The notes beneath the pieces are model-generated. The model saw nothing but the letters and a program-made list of their open reading frames with translations, was not told where the DNA came from and did no database searches. Below, one piece after another: positions 1 through 5,713 of a stretch of 6,786 nt of DNA (the first letter of the stretch is position 1; each line of letters starts with the position of its first letter). Source of the DNA: DATJQF01 sp035505995 (GTDB taxonomy: Bacteria; Bacteroidota; Bacteroidia; Bacteroidales; FEN-979); the NCBI GenBank assembly GCA_035505995.1, contig DATJQF010000237.1, positions 1 to 6,786 of the forward strand. The letters run 5' to 3'. Both the position numbers and the translations under genes were made by a program.

Positions 1-13
1 CCGCGCTAAGCAA

Positions 14-1537
14 ATGAAGATTTTACCTGTTGATAAGATCCGGGAGGCGGATGCTTATACCATCCGCGAGGAGCCGATCGCCGATATCGACCTGATGGAG
101 CGGGCGGCGACCGCCTGTTACTACTGGCTGATCCGGAATATCCCCCACGACCGGAGGGTGATGGTCTTCTGCGGGACCGGCAACAACGGCGGGGACGGGC
201 TGGCCATCGCCCGGATGATGTCGGCGAAGGGATACCGGGCGGAAGTCTTCATCGCCGGCCCGGAAAAGAAATTTTCCCCTTCCTGCCGGACCAACTGGGA
301 GCGGCTGAAGAAACTACGCAAGGTCCCCGTCACCTTCCTGGCCGAAAAAAAACACCTGCCTGAGATCAGGCCGAGGGAAGATGTCGTCATAGACGCCCTC
401 TTCGGCAGCGGTCTCGACCGCGAGATCACGGGCTTCCCTGCCCAGATCATCGCCCACCTCAACGGCAGTAAGGCCATGACGGTGGCGATCGACCTGCCTT
501 CGGGGCTTTTCAGCGACCTTTCCGTGAAAGGACTGAAGAACCCGGCCATCGTCAGGGCCCGGCACACGCTCACCTTCTCTCCGCCCAAATTTTGCCTGTT
601 CTTCGCCGAGAATGAACCCTATGCGGGGGAGTGGCACCTGCTGGATATCGGCATCCATAAAGGATTTATTGAAGAGACCGCGACCAAAAACTATTACACC
701 GAACCGGAAGATATCCGGAAGATCTATCGTCCCCGGAACAAATTCGCCCACAAGGGGAACTACGGTCATGCCCTGCTGATCAGCGGAAGCATGGGAAAGA
801 TGGGTGCCGCCGTACTGGCCGCCCGGGGTGGTCTCCGCGCGGGAGCAGGACTGGTGACGGTCCACATTCCGCAATCGGGGAACCAGATCCTGCAGACCGC
901 CGTACCCGAGGCGATGCTGGACCTGGATAAGGACGAGCGGATGCTGACCGGGCTCCCCAATCTTTCGCCATACAATGCCATCGGCATTGGTCCGGGGATC
1001 GGGAAGGAAAAACAGACCCAGAATACGCTGAAGCTGTTGATCCAGAATGCAGGTGTGCCGCTGGTCTTCGACGCGGATGCCCTGAATATCCTTTCGGAGA
1101 ACAAGACCTGGATCTCCTTCGTCCCCAAGGGCAGCATCTTCACCCCGCATCCCAAGGAATTCGAGCGGCTGGCCGGGAAGACCTCCGATCATTTCGAGCG
1201 GAACAAGCTGCAGCGGGAATTCTCCGTCAGGCACGGCGTGTATGTAGTGCTGAAAGGCGCCTTCACCGCCATCACCTCGCCCGACGGGAGCTGCCGGTTC
1301 AATCCCACCGGGAACCCGGGCATGGCCACCGGAGGAAGCGGCGATGTCCTTACCGGCATCCTCACCGGGCTGCTGGCACAGGGATATACTCCCCCGGATG
1401 CCTGCCTGCTGGGAGTTTATATCCACGGACTGGCGGGCGACCTGGCAGCAGGATCCCTCGGATTCGAGGCCCTCACCGCCAATGATCTTACAGAAAACAT
1501 CGGTAAAGCTTATCTCACGTTATATGGAGAACTTTGA
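14..1537 (+). CDS. nnr: Bifunctional NAD(P)H-hydrate epimerase / ADP- or ATP-dependent NAD(P)H-hydrate dehydratase
   Basis: This is a metabolite-repair enzyme. The N-terminal YjeF_N domain (about residues 1-215) interconverts R- and S-NAD(P)HX, and the C-terminal ribokinase-like domain (about 235-505) dehydrates S-NAD(P)HX back to NAD(P)H using a nucleotide phosphate donor, in the cytoplasm. Visible epimerase motifs are GTGNNGGDG (54-62), DALFGSGL (127-134) and AIDLPSGL (158-165). Visible dehydratase motifs are KFAHKGNYG (243-251), GIGPGIG (324-330), DADALN (353-358), TPHPKEF (377-383) and NPGMATGGSGDVLTG (434-448), with D444 as the expected catalytic base. The 507-aa length is normal for the fused bacterial form. 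The start at 14 fits the usual N-terminus (MKI-P---IR--D-YTI). The frame is open to the window edge, so a longer start is not formally excluded. A TAA at 7-9 in another frame could end a preceding gene. The 3' end overlaps the HD gene by 14 bp, suggesting cotranscription. Confidence 0.96.
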   Translation: MKILPVDKIREADAYTIREEPIADIDLMERAATACYYWLIRNIPHDRRVMVFCGTGNNGGDGLAIARMMSAKGYRAEVFIAGPEKKFSPSCRTNWERLKKLRKVPVTFLAEKKHLPEIRPREDVVIDALFGSGLDREITGFPAQIIAHLNGSKAMTVAIDLPSGLFSDLSVKGLKNPAIVRARHTLTFSPPKFCLFFAENEPYAGEWHLLDIGIHKGFIEETATKNYYTEPEDIRKIYRPRNKFAHKGNYGHALLISGSMGKMGAAVLAARGGLRAGAGLVTVHIPQSGNQILQTAVPEAMLDLDKDERMLTGLPNLSPYNAIGIGPGIGKEKQTQNTLKLLIQNAGVPLVFDADALNILSENKTWISFVPKGSIFTPHPKEFERLAGKTSDHFERNKLQREFSVRHGVYVVLKGAFTAITSPDGSCRFNPTGNPGMATGGSGDVLTGILTGLLAQGYTPPDACLLGVYIHGLAGDLAAGSLGFEALTANDLTENIGKAYLTLYGEL

Positions 1538-2105
1538 GAAGAACGAGCTGGCCAAGATGGTGCTGGCTCCGTATGTTCAGAAAGCGACGGCCCTGCGGGG
1601 AAAATTCCGCTATACCGGCGGCAACCAGTTCCGGCATGCCATCAGCACCTTCGCCATCCTGCTCGACTACCATTACATCGACCCGGTCCTGCTGAAGGCC
1701 TCCTTCATTCATGATATCTTCGAAGATGTGAAATGCGTATCCCCGGAGGATATCATCAACCTGGACGGAGACGGCCAGAAGGTGTATGACCTGGTACAGG
1801 AGGTCACGAAGCAGCCGGGAGAGACCAAACCCGAATTCCTGGAGCGGATCCTGAAAAAAGGATCCACGCTGGCCAAGATCCTGAAGTGCGCCGACCGGAT
1901 CTCCAACGTGACCGATCTTCACACCGATATCTTCGACAAGGAATATATCCGGAACTACCTGGAGGAGACCAAGCAATATGTGCTGCCGATGGCGGAAGAG
2001 GTGAACCAGAACATGTTTTTCGAATTAAAGGACCTGATCCACCGGAGGGAATCGCATTTCCGCGCCCCGGTCCATATCTGGCCCCTGAAGCGCAGCGACG
2101 GCTAA
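1524..2105 (+). CDS. Stand-alone HD-domain hydrolase resembling the RelA/SpoT (p)ppGpp hydrolase domain
   Basis: This is a 193-aa soluble alpha-helical protein of the HD superfamily. The spacing of its polar residues matches the hydrolase half of RelA/SpoT enzymes: R29-x8-H38 (compare R44 and H53 of the S. equisimilis enzyme), H63-D64 with E67-D68 (compare HDxxED), and D124-R125-x2-N128 in KCADRISN (compare ADRLHN). These would form the metal site and catalytic pocket. No synthetase, TGS or ACT domain follows, so it is a small-alarmone-hydrolase-like protein. (p)ppGpp is the likely substrate by inference; another nucleotide is possible. One departure is D131 where RelA/SpoT enzymes have Thr (T151). 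The start at 1524 was chosen because the homologous region begins soon after it. Longer starts would lie inside nnr's catalytic domain. No Shine-Dalgarno is visible, and translation may be coupled to the end of nnr (TGA at 1535-1537). It ends 4 bp into the convergent parE stop. Confidence 0.85.
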   Translation: MENFEKNELAKMVLAPYVQKATALRGKFRYTGGNQFRHAISTFAILLDYHYIDPVLLKASFIHDIFEDVKCVSPEDIINLDGDGQKVYDLVQEVTKQPGETKPEFLERILKKGSTLAKILKCADRISNVTDLHTDIFDKEYIRNYLEETKQYVLPMAEEVNQNMFFELKDLIHRRESHFRAPVHIWPLKRSDG

Positions 2106-3958
2106 TTTGAGCTGACCGCTGACAGGATATCTTCCTCGACCCTCAGCCTTTCGATGATGAACCCCTGACGCTCCGGGGTGTTCTTCCCCATATAAAAAGC
2201 AAGCACGTCGTTGATCGAGGAATCCTTGGTGAGGATGACCGGGTCGAGGCGCATGGAAGCCCCGATGAAATGGCGGAACTCATCCGGCGAGATCTCGCCC
2301 AATCCCTTGAACCGGGTGATCTCCGGGTTGCCGCCCAGCTTTTCGATCGCATCGCCCTTTTCTTCCTCCGAATAGCAATAGATCGTCTTCTGCTTGTTCC
2401 GCACCCGGAACAGGGGGGTCTGGAGGATGAAGAGGTGGCCGTGACGGATCAGGTCGGGGTAGAACTGCAGGAAGAAGGTGAGCAGCAGCAGGCGGATATG
2501 CATGCCGTCCACATCGGCGTCGGTGGCAATGACGACATAGTTATACCGCAGGTTTTCCAGTCCCTCTTCGATATTCAGCGCCGACTGCAGCAGGTTGAAC
2601 TCCTCATTCTCATACACCACCCGCTTGCTCAGTCCATAACAGTTCAGCGGCTTGCCTTTCAGGCTGAAGACCGCCTGGGTGTTGACATCCCTCGATTTGG
2701 TGATCGACCCGCTGGCCGAATCCCCTTCGGTGATGAAAAGCGTGGATTCGCCTCCGCGCTCATCGTGGTTATTATAATGGACCCGGCAGTCGCGCAGCTT
2801 CTTGTTGTGCAGGCTGACCTTCTTCACGCTTTCCTTCGCGATCTTCTTTATCGTGGCCCATTCCTTTCTTTCCCGTTCCGACTGTAAGATCTTCTTCAGC
2901 AGCGCCTCGGCCGTCTCCGGGTTCATGTGGAGGTAGTCGTCGAGATGCTTCTTGACGATATCCATGATGTAGTTCCGGATGGTCATCCCGTTGGGCTCGA
3001 TGGTAATCGAACCGAGCTTGGTCTTGGTCTGCGATTCAAACACCGGGTCCTGCACCTTGATGCTCAGGGCCGCCACCATGGAGGCGCGGATATCTCCCGT
3101 GTCGAAATCCTTTTTATAGAATTCGCGGATCGTCTTGACGATCGCTTCCCGGAAAGCCGCCTGGTGCGTTCCGCCCTGGGTCGTGTGCTGGCCGTTCACA
3201 AAGGAATAGTATTCCTCGCCGTACATCTCGCAGTGGGTGAAGGCGCACTCGAATTCCCCTTCCTTCAGGTGGATCACCGGGTAAAGCGTATTGACGTCGA
3301 TATAGCTCTTGAGCAGGTCCAGCAGCCCGTTCTGGGAATGGAACCGCTCGCCGTTGAAGATGATGGTCAGGCCGGTGTTGAGGAATACATAGTTCCAGAG
3401 CATCTTCTGGACGTACTCCGGAATGAAATGGTATTTGCCGAACAGGTCCTCGTCGGGGATGAAGGTCACGATGGTCCCGGGCCGCAGGTCACAGCTTTTT
3501 TCCTTTTCCTCGAGGGTGATCTCCCCTTTTTTGAATTCGACGACCTTGGTCCGGTTTTCCCGGATGGATTGCACCCGGAAGCTGGCGGAAAGCCCGTTGA
3601 CCGCCTTGGCTCCCACGCCGTTCAGCCCGACCGCCTTCTTGAAGACCTTGGAATCGTATTTCGCCCCGGTATTGATCCTGGAAACGCATTCCACTACCTT
3701 CCCGGTAGGTATTCCCCGCCCGTAGTCCCTTACGCACACCTGCTGATCCTTGATGGTGATCTCGATGGTCTTCCCGTATCCCATCACGAATTCGTCCACC
3801 GAGTTGTCGATGATCTCCTTGATCAGCACATAGATGCCATCGTCGGGCGAGGAGCCGTCGCCCAGCTTGCCGATATACATGCCGGGGCGGAGGCGGATAT
3901 GCTCTTTCCAGTCGAGCGACCGGATGCTGGCTTCGTTATATTGTTCGGGTTGAGACAT
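2102..3958 (-). CDS. parE: DNA topoisomerase IV subunit B (ParE, GyrB family)
   Basis: This is the ATPase subunit of a type IIA topoisomerase. With ParC it decatenates daughter chromosomes. Domains in order: a GHKL ATPase domain (about 15-215) with RPGMYIG (24-30), EIIDNSVDE (48-56, E48 the probable catalytic base, N52 for magnesium), DYGRGIP (78-84) and GLNGVGAKAVN (111-121); a transducer domain (about 220-390) with QTKTKLGS (310-317), whose K312 should contact the ATP gamma phosphate; and a TOPRIM domain with EGDSASG (411-417) and DADVDG (480-485), giving metal ligands E411, D480 and D482. RFKGLGE follows at 549-555. The 618-aa length suits ParE and lacks the insert of proteobacterial GyrB. 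Calling it ParE rather than GyrB rests on resemblance to Bacteroidota ParE sequences. No parC lies next to it in this window: downstream is the convergent HD gene, with shared stop-codon bases. A probable promoter lies at 3980-4009. Confidence 0.95.
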   Translation of the reverse strand: MSQPEQYNEASIRSLDWKEHIRLRPGMYIGKLGDGSSPDDGIYVLIKEIIDNSVDEFVMGYGKTIEITIKDQQVCVRDYGRGIPTGKVVECVSRINTGAKYDSKVFKKAVGLNGVGAKAVNGLSASFRVQSIRENRTKVVEFKKGEITLEEKEKSCDLRPGTIVTFIPDEDLFGKYHFIPEYVQKMLWNYVFLNTGLTIIFNGERFHSQNGLLDLLKSYIDVNTLYPVIHLKEGEFECAFTHCEMYGEEYYSFVNGQHTTQGGTHQAAFREAIVKTIREFYKKDFDTGDIRASMVAALSIKVQDPVFESQTKTKLGSITIEPNGMTIRNYIMDIVKKHLDDYLHMNPETAEALLKKILQSERERKEWATIKKIAKESVKKVSLHNKKLRDCRVHYNNHDERGGESTLFITEGDSASGSITKSRDVNTQAVFSLKGKPLNCYGLSKRVVYENEEFNLLQSALNIEEGLENLRYNYVVIATDADVDGMHIRLLLLTFFLQFYPDLIRHGHLFILQTPLFRVRNKQKTIYCYSEEEKGDAIEKLGGNPEITRFKGLGEISPDEFRHFIGASMRLDPVILTKDSSINDVLAFYMGKNTPERQGFIIERLRVEEDILSAVSSN

Positions 3959-3979
3959 GACAAGTATTTTTCAGCGCCG

Positions 3980-4009
3980 CAAAGATAACGGAAAGATCAA
4001 GCGGGAAAA
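3980..4009 (-). promoter_or_regulatory. Probable Bacteroidota-type promoter of parE
   Basis: Read on the - strand, TATCTTTG at 3987-3980 matches the Bacteroidota -7 consensus TAnnTTTG exactly. The upstream element is weak: TTTT at 4009-4006, with an 18-bp spacer, stands where TTTG is expected. Transcription would start near 3972-3975, giving a leader of about 15 nt before the ATG at 3958-3956. No Shine-Dalgarno sits in that leader, as is usual in this phylum. The match is by eye only. Confidence 0.6.
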
Positions 4010-4046
4010 TATGCGGCTGGAAAGAGTTTTCAGGAAATTATTCACT

Positions 4047-4126
4047 ACCCCCATCCCCAACCCTTCCCCCATTTGGGGGAAGGGAGACCCCTATCCCCGG
4101 CCCTTCCCCCATTTGGGGGAAGGGAG
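4047..4126. repeat. Two tandem copies of a 40-bp GC-rich unit, each with a near-perfect palindrome
   Basis: Copy 1 is 4047-4086 and copy 2 is 4087-4126. They differ only at 4052/4092, 4059/4099 and 4060/4100 (37 of 40 identical). The last 26 bp of each copy are identical and contain a 24-bp inverted repeat (4061-4084 and 4101-4124): a 10-bp stem, CCCTTCCCCC pairing with GGGGGAAGGG, around the loop ATTT. It looks like a REP-type intergenic element. I recall C-run/G-run palindromes of this kind being common in Bacteroidota genomes, but could not search. There is no T-run after the stems, so they are not typical intrinsic terminators. Confidence 0.9.
4048..4110 (-). other. Two putative G-quadruplex motifs on the - strand
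   Basis: On the - strand, 4070-4048 reads as four G-runs of 5, 3, 4 and 5 separated by AA, TT and AT. The second copy, 4110-4088, has G-runs of 5, 3, 4 and 4 separated by AA, CC and ATA. Both satisfy the G3+N1-7 quadruplex rule with very short loops. The first G-run of each motif overlaps one hairpin arm, so hairpin and quadruplex would be mutually exclusive folds. They lie about 40-100 bp upstream of the parE promoter, on its non-template strand. Whether they fold is untested. Confidence 0.55.
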
Positions 4127-4143
4127 GAAGATGACGGCTGATG

Positions 4144-4213
4144 CAAGCTACAAGCTTTAAGGTACAAGCGAAAAGCCAATAGCCCAGACCCCATTACCAG
4201 AACCAAGTACCAA
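4144..4213. repeat. Degenerate heptamer array, ten units in unbroken 7-bp phase
   Basis: Units start at 4144, 4151, 4158 and so on to 4207. The array drifts from CAAGCTA-like units on the left to GTACCAA-like units on the right. Position 3 is A and position 5 is C in nine of ten units. The clearest parts are CAAGCTA/CAAGCTT at 4144-4157 and the exact tandem ACCAAGT at 4202-4208 and 4209-4215. The middle units (4172-4199) are strongly decayed, so the outer boundaries are approximate. Confidence 0.6.
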
Positions 4214-4215
4214 GT

Positions 4216-4235
4216 CCTTCGCGCGCCTTCGTGGT
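4216..4235. repeat. Decamer pair, CCTTCG-led
   Basis: CCTTCGCGCG (4216-4225) is followed directly by CCTTCGTGGT (4226-4235); seven of ten positions match, including the first six. It abuts the heptamer array. Two copies could be chance; it is listed because it sits within a chain of other short repeats. Confidence 0.35.
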
Positions 4236-4286
4236 CAGGTAAAGAAGGTCTCTTCAGCGCCAAGGCTCTGTTTTGCGGAGAACGCT

Positions 4287-4322
4287 ATCTGTGTAATCAG
4301 TTTCTTCAGTGTATTCAGTGTT
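4287..4322. repeat. Nonamer array, four units
   Basis: Four contiguous 9-bp units: ATCTGTGTA (4287), ATCAGTTTC (4296), TTCAGTGTA (4305) and TTCAGTGTT (4314). The last two differ at one base. The consensus is WTCAGTGTA. The different period from the neighbouring heptamers shows a separate repeat family. Confidence 0.65.
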
Positions 4323-4327
4323 CTGAA

Positions 4328-4360
4328 TATGCGAATATGGGAATGAAGTTTATGCGAATA
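4328..4360. repeat. Exact spaced decamer repeat TATGCGAATA
   Basis: TATGCGAATA occurs at 4328-4337 and again at 4351-4360, 23 bp apart. The first copy is within a near-tandem of GAATATGC (4325-4332) and GAATATGG (4333-4340). The function is unknown; it may be another decayed short-period array or paired protein-binding sites. Confidence 0.45.
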
Positions 4361-4366
4361 AAATGC

Positions 4367-4392
4367 CTGAATGACATATGACTTGCATTCAG
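4367..4392 (-). terminator. Weak candidate terminator of the glycosyltransferase-flippase operon
   Basis: On the - strand, 8 bp after the flippase stop codon, CTGAATG (4392-4386) can pair with CATTCAG (4373-4367) across a 12-nt loop. It is followed closely by the T-rich stretch GCATTTTATT. The stem is only 7 bp and AT-rich, so this is a weak intrinsic terminator at best. Confidence 0.25.
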
Positions 4393-4399
4393 CCTCTGG

Positions 4400-5695
4400 C
4401 TAATGCAGCTGGATTGTGCTGGTATTGTGCTTTAGGGAGATAAACCCTCTGACCTCTTTCACGGCCGCCGCTATCTCATGCTTTTTCAGCCCGAAATCCC
4501 GGATCCCGTATCCCGTATCTTTCATGAAGACGATCACCTGGTAGAGCGTGGAAACGAGATAGGAAAGGGACGCTGCAATCCCGCCTCCGATCAGTCCCAT
4601 CCGGGGTACCAGCAACCAGCCGGACACCGCCGTGAACGCCAGTCCTATCCCGGCGCTGATGGTGTTGTGCTTCGGCATGCCCAGTCCTGAAAAGTAAGGG
4701 CTCAGGACGATCGAGACCGAAAACACCAGGATCCCCAAGGCCAGGGAGACCATCACGATGTGAATGGGCCGGAACTCGGGCTTGAAAATGAGGGGGAAGA
4801 ACAGGAAGATCACCGCGAAAACGGCCACCAGGCTGGCGAGGGACAGAAGGAAGGCGATCTTCACCAGGGTCAGCGTAAGGCGTGCGGCATATTCCCGGCT
4901 CTTCTCGTTCGAGATCCGGGTATACTGGACCATCGAGATGCTGCGGCTCACCAGCCAGATGCTTTCCGACAGTTGCACCCCCACGTTATAGATTCCCAGC
5001 GGCGCCCGGCCCATGAAAAAATCAATAAAATAAAATCCCAGCCGGTAGTTCAGGAACTGCAGGATGTTGCCGGTCTGCATGACCGACCCGTACCGGAAGA
5101 CCTCCCGGACCACCTGACGGGTGCCTTTGAGGTCGGCCGGCTTCAGCGAAGGGATCACCAGGATCATCGTCACCAGGAACGCCAGCCCGTAAGAGGCATA
5201 CAGCCCGTACACATACGCCATCACCTCCCTCAGGCGAACGACGAACAGCAGGAAGAACAGGGTCAGCACCAGGGCCAGCATCTGCAGCACCGTGATGATA
5301 TTGAACGCCCGGATCTTTTCCTGGCCGAGCAGGATCTGGAAGTTGGCGGATGCCATGGAATAGATGACCGAGAGCGCCAGCACATGCCAGGAATACCCTG
5401 CCGGGATCATGTGAAAGGTGTCGAGCGCCAGGGTGCCCACGGCCGAGGTCAGCAGCGCCCAGATGCAGCAGGGGAGAAAGAGCTGGATCAGCCGGGTGCG
5501 GGGAAGCAGGTACACGATCGCCCCGCCGGCCACGAAGTTATTCACCAGCTGGATCAGGGTGACGGCCAGGAGGATGAGGGCGATCGTGCCCACCTTTTCC
5601 GCCCCCAGCACCCAGGAGTTCACCAGGACGATCAGCAGGGTGATCGCCGCGGTGACGATCCGCGTGGTAATGGTTCCGAAGATCCTTCCGAACAT
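4400..5695 (-). CDS. Wzx-type polysaccharide/oligosaccharide flippase, MOP superfamily membrane protein
   Basis: This 431-aa hydrophobic protein has about 10-12 predicted membrane helices, with clear ones near residues 13-30, 36-62, 73-92, 103-122, 132-153, 160-182, 275-303, 312-335, 345-363 and 367-390. Proteins of this type move undecaprenyl-linked glycans across the inner membrane. The central segment LGIYNVGVQLSESIW (233-247) and the following amphipathic stretch are typical of Wzx-like proteins of polysaccharide loci, and K/R-rich loops separate the helices. It lies 18 bp downstream of a glycosyltransferase on the same strand, which supports the role and an operon. The transported glycan cannot be predicted. 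The start at 5695 precedes the first helix directly; no strong Shine-Dalgarno is seen, only AGGG very close to the ATG. The last 10 or so residues are encoded partly by a short tandem repeat. Confidence 0.85.
   Translation of the reverse strand: MFGRIFGTITTRIVTAAITLLIVLVNSWVLGAEKVGTIALILLAVTLIQLVNNFVAGGAIVYLLPRTRLIQLFLPCCIWALLTSAVGTLALDTFHMIPAGYSWHVLALSVIYSMASANFQILLGQEKIRAFNIITVLQMLALVLTLFFLLFVVRLREVMAYVYGLYASYGLAFLVTMILVIPSLKPADLKGTRQVVREVFRYGSVMQTGNILQFLNYRLGFYFIDFFMGRAPLGIYNVGVQLSESIWLVSRSISMVQYTRISNEKSREYAARLTLTLVKIAFLLSLASLVAVFAVIFLFFPLIFKPEFRPIHIVMVSLALGILVFSVSIVLSPYFSGLGMPKHNTISAGIGLAFTAVSGWLLVPRMGLIGGGIAASLSYLVSTLYQVIVFMKDTGYGIRDFGLKKHEIAAAVKEVRGFISLKHNTSTIQLH
4411..4431. repeat. 10/11-bp direct repeat at the 3' end of the flippase gene
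   Basis: GGATTGTGCT (4411-4420) is followed by GGTATTGTGCT (4421-4431). The two differ by one inserted T. On the - strand they encode the tail residues around KHNTSTIQ of the flippase. This suggests, without proving it, that the C-terminus was altered by a small duplication. Confidence 0.4.
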
Positions 5696-5713
5696 GCCCT
5701 GTTATAACGTAAT

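Larger units (their letters stand above)
3959..4399. other. Intergenic stretch composed largely of short repeats
   Basis: No credible gene lies in these 441 bp between the flippase stop and the parE start, both on the - strand. From left to right it holds the parE promoter (3980-4009), a tandem 40-bp hairpin repeat (4047-4126), a degenerate heptamer array (4144-4213), a decamer pair (4216-4235), unassigned sequence (4236-4286), a nonamer array (4287-4322), a spaced decamer repeat (4328-4360) and a weak terminator-like hairpin (4367-4392). It is visibly less GC-rich than the genes outside the 40-bp units. Confidence 0.8.

Noticed and set aside
314..1426. A 370-codon open frame on the - strand inside nnr (and a shorter one at 121-588)
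   Set aside because: It is antisense to a gene with every expected NnrE/NnrD motif, its translation resembles no family I recognise, and long antisense open frames are expected in GC-biased coding DNA.
1344..1523. A 60-residue upstream extension of the HD protein
   Set aside because: It would lie entirely within nnr's conserved dehydratase end, and the extension has no hydrolase-like sequence. The ATG at 1524 gives a typical domain length.
2927..3988. A 353-codon open frame on the + strand opposite the N-terminal half of parE
   Set aside because: It mirrors the codon pattern of parE, has no recognisable domain and would run through the parE promoter.
4061..4124. The GC-rich palindromes as ordinary Rho-independent terminators
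   Set aside because: No T-run follows either stem on either strand, and the nearest one is more than 250 bp from the flippase stop.
4047..4126. Start of a CRISPR array
   Set aside because: The two units are directly adjacent, and nearly the whole 40-bp unit is repeated, so there are no unique spacers; no cas genes are present.
3957..4263. Two small open frames through the repeat region (+ 3957-4160 and - 4045-4263)
   Set aside because: Both are largely translations of the 40-bp repeat units, giving Pro- or Gly/Lys/Trp-rich strings, and neither has family resemblance.
4760..5707. A 315-codon open frame on the + strand opposite the flippase, rich in Q, H, D and R
   Set aside because: Its composition is the usual antisense image of a hydrophobic membrane protein; no domain is visible and the flippase on the other strand is well supported.
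5701..5708. Palindrome GTTATAAC between the glycosyltransferase and flippase genes as an operator
   Set aside because: Eight base pairs in an 18-bp intra-operon gap, with no second copy or promoter match; it is easily due to chance.
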